Source of the DNA: Streptosporangium sandarakinum
Lineage (GTDB): Bacteria > Actinomycetota > Actinomycetes > Streptosporangiales > Streptosporangiaceae
Length of the DNA stretch: 64,000 nt
Direction: 5' to 3'
Assembly (NCBI RefSeq): GCF_013409935.1
Contig: NZ_JACCCO010000003.1
Location: forward strand, 930,001-994,000
Shown here: one piece after another, positions 43,600-56,093 of the stretch
Position numbering within the stretch: the stretch's first letter is position 1
Layout: each line of letters opens with the position of its first letter
The notes under the pieces: model-generated
What the model was told of the DNA's origin: nothing
Seen by the model: only the letters and a program-made list of their open reading frames with translations
Database searches by the model: none
Translations under genes and position numbers: made by a program

Positions 43600-45960
43600 G
43601 TGCCCCGTGATGTGGTCGTTCCCGACGTGACCGCCGATGGAGGCGGGCCCGAGGAGGCCGCCCCGCCAGGCGGCGCCGGTTCCCCCATGTCCGGAGCCAC
43701 CGAGGAGAAGCCTGCCGTACGGCGCAGGATCGCACGCTTTGGGGGGCAATGGAGTGGCGCCATGAATCCGGTGCTGGAGCCGTTGTTCCGCACGGTCCGC
43801 GCGACGCATCCGAAGGCGGACCTGCGGCTCATCGAGCGTGCCTACGATGTGGCGGCCTACCACCACCGTGATCAGAAGCGCAAGAGCGGGGACCCCTACA
43901 TCACCCACCCCCTGGCGGTGGCGACGATCCTGGCCGAGCTGGGCACCGACGACGAGACCCTGTGCGCCGCGCTGCTGCACGACACCGTCGAGGACACCGC
44001 CTACGGCCTGGACGAGCTGCGGGCCGACTTCGGCGACAACATCGCGCTGCTGGTCGACGGCGTCACCAAACTCGACAAGGTCAAGTTCGGTGACGCCGCA
44101 CAGGCCGAGACCGTCCGCAAGATGGTCGTGGCGATGTCGCGTGACATCCGGGTCCTGGTGATCAAGCTCGCCGACCGGCTGCACAACATGCGCACCATGC
44201 GTTACCTGCCCGAGCACAAGCGGCAGCAGAAGTCCCGCGAGACCCTGGAGATCTTCGCCCCGCTGGCGCACCGGCTGGGCATGAACACGATCAAGTGGGA
44301 GCTGGAGGACCTCGCGTTCGCCATGCTCTACCCCAAGCGCTACGACGAGATCGCCCGCATGGTGTCGGAGCGGGCCCCGCGCCGCGACCTGTTCCTGCAG
44401 GAGGTCATCGAGAGCGTCTCCAAGGACCTGCGCGAGGCCAAGATCCGCGCGGTGGTCAAGGGCCGGCCCAAGCACTACTACTCGGTCTACCAGAAGATGA
44501 TCGCGCGCGACGTCGCCTTCGACGACATCTACGACCTGGTGGGCATCCGGGTGCTGGTCGACACGGTCCGCGACTGCTACGCCGCCCTCGGAACGATCCA
44601 CGCGCGATGGAACCCGGTGCCCGGCCGGTTCAAGGACTACATCGCGATGCCCAAGTTCAACATGTACCAGTCGCTGCACACCACGGTCATCGGCCCCGCG
44701 GGCAAGCCGGTGGAGCTGCAGATCCGTACCCACTCCATGCACCACCGGGCCGAGTACGGCGTGGCCGCGCACTGGAAGTACAAGGAGGACATGACGGCCT
44801 CCGGCGCCCCGGGGACGAAGCTGAAGCCCGCCAGCGACATGGCCTGGCTGCGTCAGCTCCTCGACTGGCAGAAGGAGACCGCCGACCCCGGAGAGTTCCT
44901 GGAGTCGCTCAGGTTCGACCTGTCGGTCTCGGAGGTGTACGTCTTCACCCCGCGGGGCCAGGTGATCGCCCTGCCCGAGGGCGCGACGCCGGTGGACTTC
45001 GCCTACGCCGTGCACACCGAGGTCGGTCACCGCTGCATCGGCGCCCGGGTCAACGGCCGCCTGGTGCCGCTGGAGTCGCGGCTGGGCAACGGCGACACGG
45101 TGGAGATCTTCACCTCCAAGTCGCCGGACGCCGGCCCCTCGCGTGACTGGCTGAAGTTCGTCAAGTCGGGCCGGGCCCGTAACAAGATCCGGCAGTGGTT
45201 CTCCAAGGAGCGCCGCGAGACCGCGATCGAGGCGGGCAAGGAGGCCATCGGCCGGGCCATGCGCAAGCAGGGGCTGCCGCTGCAGCGCCTGATGTCGGGG
45301 GAGTCGCTGCTGACCCTCGCCAGGGACCTGCGCTACCCCGACGTCTCCGCCCTGTACGCGGCCGTCGGCGAGGGCCACATCGCCGCCCAGGCGGTCGTGC
45401 AGAAGCTGGTGCACTCCGTCGGGGGAGTGGACGGCGCCGAGGAGGACATCGCCGAGGTCTCGGTGCCGACGAAGCTGCGGGGCCGTCCCCGCGGCGGCAG
45501 CGGCGGCGCCGGCGTGGTGGTCGCGGGCGACTCCGACGTGTGGGTGCGCCTGTCGCGCTGCTGCACCCCGGTGCCCGGCGACGAGATCCTCGGCTTCGTG
45601 ACCCGCGGGCACGGCGTGTCGGTGCACCGCACCAACTGCCCCAACGGGGAGCAGCTGAAGACCCAGCCGGACCGGCTGGTGGAGGTGTCCTGGGCGTCGG
45701 GGACCGACTCGGTCTTCCTGGTGGCGCTCCAGGTCGAGGCGCTCGACCGGCCGCGGCTGCTGTCGGACGTCACCCGCACCCTGTCGGACCAGCACGTGAA
45801 CATCCTGTCGGCGTCGGTCACGACGTCCCGCGACCGGGTGGCGATCAGCAAGTTCACCTTCGAGATGGCCGACCCCAAGCACCTCGGGCACGTCCTGAAG
45901 GCCGTGCGCAACATACCGGGTGTCTACGACGTCTACCGGGTGAGCGGCGCCGGCTCCTGA
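43600..45960 (+). CDS. rel: bifunctional (p)ppGpp synthetase/hydrolase Rel
   Basis: A 786-residue long RelA/SpoT homolog. Hydrolase domain: [18 protein letters not shown] and HDTVEDT (His127-Asp128). Synthetase domain with RFKD at about 343-346, the R-x-K-D signature of bifunctional Rel rather than E-x-D-D of pure synthetases, then TGS, helical, zinc-finger-like CCTPVPGD and ACT domains. It makes and degrades the stringent-response alarmones. The GTG at 43600 follows AGGAG by 5 bases; TACACT at 43562-43567 is a likely -10. Confidence 0.97.
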   Translation: MPRDVVVPDVTADGGGPEEAAPPGGAGSPMSGATEEKPAVRRRIARFGGQWSGAMNPVLEPLFRTVRATHPKADLRLIERAYDVAAYHHRDQKRKSGDPYITHPLAVATILAELGTDDETLCAALLHDTVEDTAYGLDELRADFGDNIALLVDGVTKLDKVKFGDAAQAETVRKMVVAMSRDIRVLVIKLADRLHNMRTMRYLPEHKRQQKSRETLEIFAPLAHRLGMNTIKWELEDLAFAMLYPKRYDEIARMVSERAPRRDLFLQEVIESVSKDLREAKIRAVVKGRPKHYYSVYQKMIARDVAFDDIYDLVGIRVLVDTVRDCYAALGTIHARWNPVPGRFKDYIAMPKFNMYQSLHTTVIGPAGKPVELQIRTHSMHHRAEYGVAAHWKYKEDMTASGAPGTKLKPASDMAWLRQLLDWQKETADPGEFLESLRFDLSVSEVYVFTPRGQVIALPEGATPVDFAYAVHTEVGHRCIGARVNGRLVPLESRLGNGDTVEIFTSKSPDAGPSRDWLKFVKSGRARNKIRQWFSKERRETAIEAGKEAIGRAMRKQGLPLQRLMSGESLLTLARDLRYPDVSALYAAVGEGHIAAQAVVQKLVHSVGGVDGAEEDIAEVSVPTKLRGRPRGGSGGAGVVVAGDSDVWVRLSRCCTPVPGDEILGFVTRGHGVSVHRTNCPNGEQLKTQPDRLVEVSWASGTDSVFLVALQVEALDRPRLLSDVTRTLSDQHVNILSASVTTSRDRVAISKFTFEMADPKHLGHVLKAVRNIPGVYDVYRVSGAGS

Positions 45961-46057
45961 CCGCCGCCCCGGGGCCCGGCCGTGCCCGCCCCGGGCTCCG
46001 CGGAGAAGACTCCGGCCCCGGGACCGTCACCCGGGCATGAGACGCCGGTGTGGGGAC

Positions 46058-46074
46058 GAGCCCGCCTCGGGCTC
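46058..46074. terminator. short hairpin between rel and the DUF349 gene
   Basis: A 7-bp stem with CCT loop (46058-46064 with 46068-46074) lies in the 217-base convergent gap. There is no T run. The rest of the gap shows no gene. Confidence 0.4.
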
Positions 46075-46177
46075 TCACGGGGCTTTGTCACGGAGCTCTG
46101 TCACGCGGGTGGGGCCGTACGCCGAACCGGGCGCCCGTGAGGGGACGCCCGGCCGTGTGTCCTCGGGAGGACCCGTC

Positions 46178-47407
46178 TCAGGAGAACTCGGCGAGCGTGC
46201 GCTCGGCCTCCTCCAGCCAGGAACGGCGGGCTTCCAGCGACTCCTCGGCGTCCTTGACGTCCTTGTCCCGGCCGGCCGCCCTGGCCTTGGCCAGGCGGGC
46301 CTCAAGCTGCTCGATCGACCGGTGGAGCTGGTCGACCGTGTTCTGGGCGCGGGCGCGGGCCTCGGGGTTGGAGCGCTTCCACTCCGCCTCCTCGGCCTTG
46401 CGGACCGCCTCGTCGATCCGGCGCAGGCCACCCTCCAGGCGGTCGCGCTGCTCCCGCGGGACCGGGCCGGCGGCCTCCCAGCGCTCCAGGACGCCCCGCA
46501 GGGCCGCCCTGGCGGACCGGGCGTCGGAGACCGGCAGGATCTTCTCCGCCTCGGCCAGGAGCTGCTCCTTGACCTCGGCGTTGGCCGCGAGCGAGGCGTC
46601 GCGCTCGGCGAAGACCGCCGAGCGGGCCTGGAAGAACTGGTCCTGGGCGGCCTTGAACCGGCCCCACAGCTCGTCCTCCACCTCACGGGAGGCCCGGCCC
46701 GCGGCCTTCCACTGCCGCATCAGCTCGCGGTAGGCGGCGGCCGTGGCGCCCCAGTCGGTGGAGGAGGCCATCTCCTCCGCCTCGGCGACGATGCGCTCCT
46801 TGGTGGCGCGCACGCTCTCCCGCTGCTCGTCCAGCCCGGCGAAGTACGCCTTGCGCCGCTTGGCGAAGGCCGTACGGGCGGCCGACAGCCGCTTCCAGAG
46901 CGCGGCCTCGGTCACGCGGTCGATGCGTTCGGCGGCCTTCCACTCCTCGATGAGCTGGCGCAGCCGCTCGCCCCCGCTCTTCCAGTGGGTGGTGTCCTCG
47001 GCGATCCGCTCGGCCTCGCCGACGATGCGCTCCTTGACGGCCCTGGCCTCGGCCCGGGCAACGTCGCGCGCCGCCTTGACCTCCTCGCGGCGCTGGGCGA
47101 CCGTCTCCGTGAGGGCGTTCAGGCGGCCCAGCAGCGCGTCGAGGTCGCCGACGGCGTGCGCACCGGTGATCGCCTCACGCAGCTTGACGATCGTCGCCTC
47201 CGCCTGGGCCGGCGGCAGGTCGGTGCCGCGGACCCGCTGCTCCAGCAGCGTGACCTGCCCGGCCAGCTCGTCGAACTTGCGATGGAAGTAGGCGAGTGCC
47301 TCTTCCGGCTCTCCGGCCTGCCAGGACCCGACGGCCCGTTCTCCCTCAGCCGTACGCACGTAGACGGTGCCGTCGTCGTCTACCCGGCCCCACGGGTCGG
47401 TGCTCAC
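46178..47407 (-). CDS. DUF349 coiled-coil protein
   Basis: A 409-residue, mostly helical protein with several DUF349 repeats (W-x8-R-x2-V/T-x3-LW-x-R patterns such as EWKAAERIDRVTEAALWKRL and QWKAAGRASREVEDELWGRF). It starts STDPWGRVDDDGTVYVRTAEG. No reaction is known; the family is found next to rel in actinobacteria. The GTG at 47407 is preferred over the ATG at 47428 because GGGAGG lies 5 bases before it. Confidence 0.88.
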   Translation of the reverse strand: MSTDPWGRVDDDGTVYVRTAEGERAVGSWQAGEPEEALAYFHRKFDELAGQVTLLEQRVRGTDLPPAQAEATIVKLREAITGAHAVGDLDALLGRLNALTETVAQRREEVKAARDVARAEARAVKERIVGEAERIAEDTTHWKSGGERLRQLIEEWKAAERIDRVTEAALWKRLSAARTAFAKRRKAYFAGLDEQRESVRATKERIVAEAEEMASSTDWGATAAAYRELMRQWKAAGRASREVEDELWGRFKAAQDQFFQARSAVFAERDASLAANAEVKEQLLAEAEKILPVSDARSARAALRGVLERWEAAGPVPREQRDRLEGGLRRIDEAVRKAEEAEWKRSNPEARARAQNTVDQLHRSIEQLEARLAKARAAGRDKDVKDAEESLEARRSWLEEAERTLAEFS

Positions 47408-47466
47408 CGTGTCCTCCCGCACTTTCATCAGCCTTTCGAGGCTAACCGCCTCTTGGTTGTATTACG

Positions 47467-48324
47467 TCAGCTCTTGCCGGACATTGTCACGTTTTTGATT
47501 TCGACGGTTTCCTTCGGAGCCCCGGTGCCGTCGGGTCCCGGCGTGATGACGCCTCCCTTGTTCACCTTGTCGATGATCTCCATCCCCTTCGTGACCGTAC
47601 CGAACGGTGTGTAGTTCGGGGGGAGCTGGGTGTCGCCGTACACGATGAAGAACTGGCTGCCGTTGCTGTCGGGACCGCTGTTGGCCATGGCCACGACGCC
47701 GCGGGTGTACTTGGCGCCGTCGAGGTTCTCGTTGACGAAACGGTACCCCGGCCCGCCCTGGCCGTCGGTCTCGCTCTTGCCGTCGGCCTTGGCGAGCGGG
47801 TCGCCGCACTGCAGCACCGGGAACTGGTCGGAGCCCAGCCGGTGGCACTTGGAGCCGTCGAAGTAGTTCTTCTTCGCCAGGAAGGCGAAGGAGTTGACCG
47901 TGCACGGGGTCTTGTCGGCCGACACCTTGATCACGATGTCGCCACGGTTCGTCTTCAGCGTCATCGTCGCCGGCGAGGTGTCCACCTTGGCCGGCGGCAT
48001 GCCGACGTTCTTCGCCGCCCCCTGGGTGTCGGGGACGTAGCCGCAGGTGCCGGTCGCCGGGTCGAACGCGGCGGGCTTGGGCCCCTCGCTCGCGCTCGCG
48101 ACCGGGCCGGGGGTCCCCGACGCCGACGCGGTGGAGGTGGCGTCGGAGTCACCGCCGCCGAGCAGGGCGGTCGCGGCGACCACACCGCCCACCACCAGCA
48201 CGACCCCGGCGGTGGTGCCGATGACCGCGGTGCGCTTCGCCCTGGCCTCACGCTCGACGCGCCGCTTCGTCTGCCGCTCGTAGTGCTCGCGCGCCAGCTG
48301 CTTCTGGCGGTCCTTGCCGCTCAC
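47467..48324 (-). CDS. membrane-anchored cyclophilin-type peptidyl-prolyl isomerase (copy 1)
   Basis: A 285-residue protein. A charged cytosolic start (SGKDRQKQLAREHYERQ) precedes one TM helix (VIGTTAGVVLVVGGVVAATALL), a Ser/Ala/Pro linker and an external cyclophilin domain (TLKTNRGDIVIKV, CHRLGSDQFPVLQCGDP, ANSGPDSNGSQFFIVYGD). It should speed proline isomerisation in exported proteins. The GTG at 48324 has GGGAGGG 8 bases upstream. A close paralog is encoded at 52563-53432. Confidence 0.92.
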   Translation of the reverse strand: MSGKDRQKQLAREHYERQTKRRVEREARAKRTAVIGTTAGVVLVVGGVVAATALLGGGDSDATSTASASGTPGPVASASEGPKPAAFDPATGTCGYVPDTQGAAKNVGMPPAKVDTSPATMTLKTNRGDIVIKVSADKTPCTVNSFAFLAKKNYFDGSKCHRLGSDQFPVLQCGDPLAKADGKSETDGQGGPGYRFVNENLDGAKYTRGVVAMANSGPDSNGSQFFIVYGDTQLPPNYTPFGTVTKGMEIIDKVNKGGVITPGPDGTGAPKETVEIKNVTMSGKS

Positions 48325-48472
48325 CGCTTCGCCCTCCCGAGTGCCGGAGTGTTACTTATTGAGGTGGGCGAATCGTATCGGCCAAAGGGTGATGGTTCGC
48401 AGCCCGGCGACCCGCACCGGTACCCTTCGGTTACATTCCCATCCGTATTCTTGACGAGATCGGCTGAGGCAG

Positions 48473-49186
48473 ATGCTCATCGCCGGCTTTCCCGCCGGGT
48501 CGTTCCAGACCAACTGCTACGTCGTCGCTCCCGCCGCCGGCGAGGAGTGCGTCGTCGTCGACCCCGGGCAGAACGCGGTCGCCGACCTCGACGACGTGCT
48601 GCGCGAGCACCGGCTGCGGCCGGTCGCGGTGCTGGTCACCCACGGGCACGTCGACCACATGTGGTCGGTCGCCCCCGTCTGCGGCGCCCGCGACGTCCCC
48701 GCGTGGATCCATCCCGAGGACCGCGATCTGCTGTCCGACCCCGGCAAGGGGCTGCCGCTCGCGGCCAGGCAGCAGTTCTTCGGCGGGATGACCTTCACCG
48801 AGCCCGACGACGTCCGCGAGCTGGCCGACGGCCAGGTGCTGGAGCTGGCGGGCATGGAGATCACCGTCGACCACGCCCCCGGCCATACCAGGGGGTCGGT
48901 GACCTTCAGGCTGCCCGCCTCCGAGGAGATCCCGGACGTGATGTTCTCGGGCGACCTGCTGTTCGCCGGCTCCATCGGCCGCACCGACCTCCCGGGCGGC
49001 GACCACCCGACCATCCTGCGCAGCCTGGCGGCCAAGTGCCTGCCGCTGCCGGACGAGACGGTGGTCCTGCCCGGCCACGGACCACAGACCACGATCGGCC
49101 GCGAACGCGCCACCAACCCGTACCTCGCCGAACTCGCCGGGCGAGCGGAGTCGGCGCCGGGAGCGGGACCCACCAGGGGACTATAA
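48473..49186 (+). CDS. metallo-beta-lactamase-fold hydrolase (glyoxalase II-like)
   Basis: A 237-residue MBL-fold protein with THGHVDH, the PGHTRGSV His, the metal-bridging Asp in FSGDLLFAGSIGRTD and a final GHG motif. It resembles the glyoxalase II-like enzymes encoded just upstream of hisS in actinobacteria; the substrate is unproven. GAGGCAG is the ribosome site. hisS starts 3 bases after its stop. Confidence 0.92.
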   Translation: MLIAGFPAGSFQTNCYVVAPAAGEECVVVDPGQNAVADLDDVLREHRLRPVAVLVTHGHVDHMWSVAPVCGARDVPAWIHPEDRDLLSDPGKGLPLAARQQFFGGMTFTEPDDVRELADGQVLELAGMEITVDHAPGHTRGSVTFRLPASEEIPDVMFSGDLLFAGSIGRTDLPGGDHPTILRSLAAKCLPLPDETVVLPGHGPQTTIGRERATNPYLAELAGRAESAPGAGPTRGL

Positions 49187-49189
49187 GAG

Positions 49190-50451
49190 ATGACTCTGCA
49201 GGCGCCCAAGGGCACCTTTGACTGGCTTCCACCCCGTTCGGAGGTGGCGCTCGCCGTACGTGAGGCGCTGACCGCTCCGGTCCGCCGCGCCGGCTACGGC
49301 TACGTCGAGACCCCCGTCTTCGAGGACACCGCGCTGTTCGTCCGCGGGGTGGGCGAGTCCACCGACATCGTCTCCAAGGAGATGTACACCTTCACCGACA
49401 AGGGCGGCCGCTCCCTCACACTGCGACCGGAGGGCACCGCCTCGGTCGTGCGGGCGGTCCTCCAGCACGGTCTGCACAACGGCCAGCTGCCCGTGAAGCT
49501 CTGGTACTCCGGCAGCCAGTTCCGCTACGAGCGGGCCCAGAAGGGCCGCTACCGCCACTTCTGGCAGGTCGGCGCGGAGGCGCTGGGCGCCGAGGACCCC
49601 GCCCTCGACGCGGAGCTGATCGTGATGGCCGCCGACGGCTACGCCGGCCTGGGGCTGACGGGCGTGCGGCTGCTGCTGAACACGCTCGGCTGCCGGGAGT
49701 GCCGCCCCGCCTACCGCGCGGCGCTGCAGGACTTCCTGCGCGCGCTCGACCTCGACGAGGCCACCCGGCAGCGTGTCGAGATCAACCCGCTGCGCGTGCT
49801 CGACGACAAGCGGCCCGAGGTGCAGGCGCAGCTCGCCGGCGCGCCCCTGGTCGTCGACCACCTGTGCGAGGCGTGCAAGACCTACCACGAGGAGGTCCGC
49901 GCGCTGCTGACCGCCTCCGGCGTGATCTACACCGACGACCCGAGGCTGGTCCGCGGGCTCGACTACTACACGCGCACCACGTTCGAGTTCGTCCACGGCG
50001 GGCTGGGCTCGCAGTCGGCGGTGGGCGGCGGCGGCCGCTACGACGGCCTGAGCGAGATGCTCGGCGGCCCGGTCCTGCCCGGCGTCGGCTGGGCGCTGGG
50101 CGTCGACCGCACCGTCCTGGCCATGGAGGCCGAGGGGCTGCTCGACCGCGAGGAGGCCGCCTCCCGCGTGCAGGTGTACGGTGTGCCGCTGGGTGAGGAG
50201 GCGCGCCGCCGGATGTTCCTGCTCATCACCGAGCTGCGCCGCGCGGGCCTCGACGCCGACATGTCGTTCGGCGGCAAGGGTCTCAAGGGCGCGATGAAGG
50301 GCGCCGACCGGTCGGGCGCGGGCTACGCCGTGATCCTCGGCGAGCGTGACCTCGCCGCCGGGTCCGCCCAGGTCAAGGATCTGGCCAGCGGTGACCAGAC
50401 CGCCGTGCCGCTCGCTGAGATCGTCGAGACTCTGAAGGAGAGACTGAGGAA

Positions 50452-50455
<4 letters not shown>
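49190..50455 (+). CDS. hisS: histidyl-tRNA synthetase
   Basis: A 421-residue class II synthetase. Motif 2 [13 protein letters not shown], histidine-specific loops ([15 protein letters not shown]) and motif 3 GGGGRYDGL are present, followed by an anticodon-binding domain. It charges tRNA-His. It is coupled to aspS by an ATGA overlap. Confidence 0.97.
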
Positions 50456-52188
<1,733 letters not shown>

Positions 52189-52562
52189 ACCCCGCGCGGC
52201 GCGCGGCCGGGCCCCGGACGGATCCTCCCGTCCGGGGCCCGGCCCGCGTGCGGGGCCGTACGGGCTCCTCCTCGGGCTCCGGCTCCGTGGGCCCGGCCGG
52301 GCCCACACGGGCGGCTCCGCGGCCTCCGCGGTCCTTCCCGTCGGGATCCGCCCGCGTCCGCCCGCGAGGCGGGACGGGGCCCCGTGGCCGCGTCCGGGGC
52401 CGGGTACGGCCCGCCGCCGGCCGCGGGGGCCGTACCCGGGGTGGGCCGGACGCGGGAGGACGACCGTCGGGAGGATTCGGCGCGGACGAGTCCGGACACG
52501 CGGAAGGCCGGTGTTCCGGCGGCCCGCGCGGGCTGCCGGAACACCGGCCTTCCAGGAGTCCC
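52189..52562. terminator. 374-base convergent gap with three long hairpins
   Basis: Three perfect stems lie between the aspS stop and the copy 2 cyclophilin stop: 16 bp (52206-52221 with 52228-52243, 6-base loop); 13 bp (52400-52412 with 52427-52439); and 19 bp (52502-52520 with 52535-52553), whose 14-base loop is itself self-complementary, making a palindrome of about 52 bp. None has a T tract. The first suits aspS, the last the leftward gene. No gene is seen. Confidence 0.75.
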
Positions 52563-53432
52563 CTAGGAGACCTTCACGTCCTTGATGATCACCGGGATCT
52601 TGGGCGCGGTGGAGCCGCCGTCACCGGTGATGTCGTCGGGGTTGGTGATCCACTCGCCCTTGGAGATCTTCTCCAGGATGTCCATGCCCTTGGAGACCGT
52701 GCCGAACGGCGTGTAGGCGGTGTCCAGCTGGGCGCTCTCCTCGCCCAGCGAGAACCAGAACTGGCTGCCGTTCTGGTTCGAGGCGTCCGCCGGCTGGGCC
52801 AGCGCGACCACGCCCTTGGCGTACGGCATGCCGAGGTTCTCGTCGTTGAAGACGTAACCCGAGCTGCCCTGGCCGTCGGTGGGGTTCTTGCCGTCGGCCT
52901 TGGCCTGCGGGTCGCCGCACTGCAGCAGGGACACGCCGGAGTTCTCCGGGGTGGCCAGGCGGTGGCACTTGGTGTCGTCGTAGAAGTTCTTCCTGGCCAG
53001 GAACGCCAGGGAGTTCACGGCGCAGGGAGCCTGCTGCGTCATCAGGTCGATCACGATGTCACCATGGTTGGTGGTGACCGTCATGGTCTTGAGCTTGAGG
53101 TCGGGCTTGCTCGGCGGCATGCCGACCTTCTTGGCGGGCGCGCCGCTGGTGTCCTTGCGGTAGGAGCAGGTCACCTCGCCGGGGGCGGCCGGGATGGTCG
53201 GGGTCGCCTGGGGCGCCGCGGTCGAGGGGGCCGGGGAGGATGCGGCCGCGGGCTTGGGGTCGTCTCCTCCCGCGAAGGCCGTGATGGCGACCGCGCCCAC
53301 GGCGACGACGGCCACGGCGACACCGGCACCGATGAAGGTGTTCCGCTTCGCCTTGCCCGCCTGCTCGGCACGCTGAGCCTGCCGCTCCTTGTGCTCTCGC
53401 GCCAGCTGGCTCTGGCGGTCCTCGCCGCTCAC
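52563..53432 (-). CDS. membrane-anchored cyclophilin-type peptidyl-prolyl isomerase (copy 2)
   Basis: A 289-residue paralog of the protein at 47467-48324, with the same plan: cytosolic SGEDRQSQLAREHKERQAQ, TM helix, Ala/Pro/Thr linker, external cyclophilin domain (TVTTNHGDIVIDL, CHRLATPENSGVSLLQCGDP, ASNQNGSQFWFSLGEE). Trp replaces Ile in the FF(I/W) strand. The GTG at 53432 has GGAGG 8 bases upstream; the longer in-frame extension upstream is not supported. Both copies point leftward and bracket MBL-hisS-aspS. Confidence 0.92.
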   Translation of the reverse strand: MSGEDRQSQLAREHKERQAQRAEQAGKAKRNTFIGAGVAVAVVAVGAVAITAFAGGDDPKPAAASSPAPSTAAPQATPTIPAAPGEVTCSYRKDTSGAPAKKVGMPPSKPDLKLKTMTVTTNHGDIVIDLMTQQAPCAVNSLAFLARKNFYDDTKCHRLATPENSGVSLLQCGDPQAKADGKNPTDGQGSSGYVFNDENLGMPYAKGVVALAQPADASNQNGSQFWFSLGEESAQLDTAYTPFGTVSKGMDILEKISKGEWITNPDDITGDGGSTAPKIPVIIKDVKVS

Positions 53433-53679
53433 CGCTATGTCCTCCAGGTTAGCCGTCGGGTTTGCCGTCTCATTACTTTCGACTGGCCGAAAGCGTACCG
53501 GCCCCCGGATGTGCTGAACGTAAGTGGCGAGGGTCAACGGAGGAGGTACGTGGGTATTCACGTGCTTTGTCCTGCTGTGTTGTGCGGCTTCCACGCGGTA
53601 GATTCCGATCTCCGGCGCCGGCGGCCGACAACGGCGCCCGGTGCCGGCGAGAGCGGCGACCCCCATGACCGGAGCCCAC

Positions 53680-54162
53680 ATGTTCGACGAGATCCTCGGC
53701 CTGCCCGCCCACCCCCTGATCGTCCACGCCGCCGTGATCGCGGTCCCGGCCCTCGCGGTCCTGGCCGCCGTCTACGGGCTGGCGCCCCGCACGCGCCCCG
53801 CGCTCGGCTGGGCGGTGGCTGGGCTGGCGGTGGTCGCCCCGATCGCCGCCTTCGCCGCCAAGGAGAGCGGCGAGTCGCTGGAGCACCGGAACTTCGCCTC
53901 GGCGACCGGGATGCTGGCCCGGCGCATCGCCGAGCACGAGGAGTTCGCCGACCCCCTGCTGATCGCCGCCCTCGCGCTGGGCGTGCTCTCTCTCGTCCTG
54001 CTCCACCTCGTGCGCCGCGGCCGGGACAGCGGTGAGGGCGGTGGCGGCGGCCGCGCGGTGACGACGTCCGCCGCGGTGCTCACCGCGGTCGTGGCCGTCG
54101 TGGCGGGCTACTACGCGGTGCGGGCCGGCCACAGCGGCGCCGTCGCCGTCTGGGGAGGCTGA
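53680..54162 (+). CDS. DUF2231 membrane protein
   Basis: A 160-residue protein with four TM helices and the family start [22 protein letters not shown], where conserved His residues suggest metal or heme binding. No function is established. The ATG at 53680 has GGAG 6 bases upstream; an in-frame ATG at 53665 and a GTG at 53641 are alternatives. Confidence 0.85.
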   Translation: MFDEILGLPAHPLIVHAAVIAVPALAVLAAVYGLAPRTRPALGWAVAGLAVVAPIAAFAAKESGESLEHRNFASATGMLARRIAEHEEFADPLLIAALALGVLSLVLLHLVRRGRDSGEGGGGGRAVTTSAAVLTAVVAVVAGYYAVRAGHSGAVAVWGG

Positions 54163-54250
54163 CCCCGGACGGCCCGGCCCCGGGGTCCCGGACGGCCCCG
54201 GACGGCCCCGGCCTCCGCGGTCCCCGGCCGCCGTCCGCGCGCCCTGGCGG

Positions 54251-54256
54251 TACTGT
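54251..54256 (+). promoter_or_regulatory. rarA -10 element (TACTGT)
   Basis: TACTGT ends 6 bases before the rarA GTG at 54263, with no ribosome site between, so the mRNA is probably leaderless. Confidence 0.5.
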
Positions 54257-54262
54257 CGAGGC

Positions 54263-55573
54263 GTGGACAGCCTGTTCGACTCGGTGGCGGAGGAAACCCA
54301 TCGGGGCCATGAGCCCCTGGCGGTGCGGATGCGCCCGCGCGGCCTGGACGAGGTGATCGGCCAGCGCCACCTGCTGGGCCCCGGCACGCCGCTGCGCCGG
54401 CTCGTCGAGTCCGAGGCCCCGATGTCGCTGTTCCTGTGGGGTCCGCCCGGCACGGGCAAGACCACCCTCGCCTACGTCGTCGCCGGCGCCACCGAGCGCC
54501 GGTTCGTCGAGGTCTCCGCGGTGTCGGCGGGCGTCAAGGAGGTCCGCGCGGCCATCGAGTCGGCCCGGCGGGAGCTGGGCATGTCCGGCCGGCAGACGGT
54601 CCTGTTCGTGGACGAGGTGCACCGCTTCAACAAGGCCCAGCAGGACGCCCTGCTGCCCGCGGTGGAGAACCGCTGGGTCACCTTCATCGGCGCGACCACC
54701 GAGAACCCGTTCTTCTCCGTCATCTCGCCGCTGCTGTCACGCTCGCTGCTGCTGACGCTGGAACCCCTGTCCGACGACGACGTCAGGAAGGTGCTGGAGC
54801 GCGCCGTCACCGACCCGCGCGGCCTGGACGGGAAGGTGACGCTGGCGCCGGAGGCCGCCGACCACCTCGTACGGCTGGCCGGCGGCGACGCCCGCCGCTC
54901 CCTGACCTACCTGGAGGCCGCCGCGCTGATCGCCGACGGCGAGATCACCGTCGAGACGGTCGAGCGCGCGGTGGACAAGGCGGCCGTGCGCTACGACCGC
55001 CAGGGCGACCAGCACTACGACGTGATCAGCGGCTTCATCAAGAGCATGCGGGGCTCCGACGCCGACGCGGCGCTGCACTATCTCGCCCGCATGGTCGAGG
55101 CGGGCGAGGACCCCCGGTTCATCGCCCGCAGGCTCGTCATCTTCGCCTCCGAGGACGTCGGCATGGCCGATCCCACCTGCCTGCAGGTCGCGGTGGCCGC
55201 GGCCCAGGCGGTGGAGTTCGTCGGCCTGCCCGAGGGACGGCTCAACCTCGCCCAGGCGGTGATCCACTGCGCGTTGGCCCCCAAGTCCAACGCCGTGATC
55301 ACCGCCGTCGACGCCGCCGCCGCGGACGTGCGGCGCGGCGACATCGGCCAGGTCCCGGCCCACCTGCGCGACTCCCACTACGCAGGGGCCGGCAAACTCG
55401 GCCACGGCGAGGGCTACAAGTACCCCCACGACTTCGAGCACGGCCTGGTCCGCCAGGACTACGCCCCGGCCGAGATCCGCGACCGCCGCTACTACCGGCC
55501 CACCCGGCACGGCGCCGAGGCCGGCTTCGCCGACCGCTGGGCGCGGATCCGCGCCTTCCTGCGCGGCCGCTGA
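54263..55573 (+). CDS. rarA: replication-associated recombination protein RarA (MgsA)
   Basis: A 436-residue AAA+ ATPase. Walker [14 protein letters not shown], Walker [17 protein letters not shown], sensor 1 GATTENPFF, and the C-terminal tetramerisation part ([20 protein letters not shown]) are clear. It acts at stalled replication forks and gaps, near RuvAB and RecA functions. Confidence 0.95.
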   Translation: MDSLFDSVAEETHRGHEPLAVRMRPRGLDEVIGQRHLLGPGTPLRRLVESEAPMSLFLWGPPGTGKTTLAYVVAGATERRFVEVSAVSAGVKEVRAAIESARRELGMSGRQTVLFVDEVHRFNKAQQDALLPAVENRWVTFIGATTENPFFSVISPLLSRSLLLTLEPLSDDDVRKVLERAVTDPRGLDGKVTLAPEAADHLVRLAGGDARRSLTYLEAAALIADGEITVETVERAVDKAAVRYDRQGDQHYDVISGFIKSMRGSDADAALHYLARMVEAGEDPRFIARRLVIFASEDVGMADPTCLQVAVAAAQAVEFVGLPEGRLNLAQAVIHCALAPKSNAVITAVDAAAADVRRGDIGQVPAHLRDSHYAGAGKLGHGEGYKYPHDFEHGLVRQDYAPAEIRDRRYYRPTRHGAEAGFADRWARIRAFLRGR

Positions 55574-55697
55574 CCACCACCGCCCGGGCCGTTTCCCCCG
55601 GTCTCTCCTCGTCGTTCGCGGGACGTGTGCCGGGAAGGGGCGGCGAGACGCGATAGGGTCTTGCCGTTCCAGCCGGGTGAAGTAGGGAGATCGGCGA

Positions 55698-56093
55698 ATG
55701 CTCACCGCCGGAGAGGTCGCGGGCCTGATAGTCGCCATGTTCTGGGCGATCCTGGTCTGCTTTCTTGCCGTGGTCCTGGTCAGGCTGGCACGCCTGCTGA
55801 CCCAGACGTCCAAGATGGTCTCCGAGCTGGGCGACCGCGTGGTGCCGCTGCTGGAGGACGTCACGGCCACCGTCAGCGAGGCCAACCGCCAGCTCGTCGC
55901 CGTCGAGGCCATCGCCAAGGACGTCAAGCAGGTCAGCGGGCACGTCGCCAAGGTCAGCGACGTCACGCAGACCCTCGTCACCGGGCCGCTGATCAAGGTG
56001 GCGGCACTGGGCCACGGCGTCCGGCAGGCCCTGGGCGCCCGCCGCTCCCGCGGCCGGTCCGTCCCCCGGGTGCTGGAGGGACGCAGGTCATGA
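55698..56093 (+). CDS. DUF948 membrane protein
   Basis: A 131-residue protein with one N-terminal TM helix (GLIVAMFWAILVCFLAVVLV) and a helical tail that predicts a coiled coil (VTATVSEANRQLVAVEAIAK). DUF948 proteins resemble chemoreceptor-like helices; no job is known. It starts the small cluster ahead of alaS. TAGGGT at about 55654 may be a -10, and GGGAG is the ribosome site. Confidence 0.88.
   Translation: MLTAGEVAGLIVAMFWAILVCFLAVVLVRLARLLTQTSKMVSELGDRVVPLLEDVTATVSEANRQLVAVEAIAKDVKQVSGHVAKVSDVTQTLVTGPLIKVAALGHGVRQALGARRSRGRSVPRVLEGRRS

Noticed and set aside
52189-52562. Structural RNA gene (RNase P, tmRNA or 6S) in the aspS gap
   Set aside because: No conserved core motifs of these RNAs; the stems are simple perfect hairpins suited to termination.
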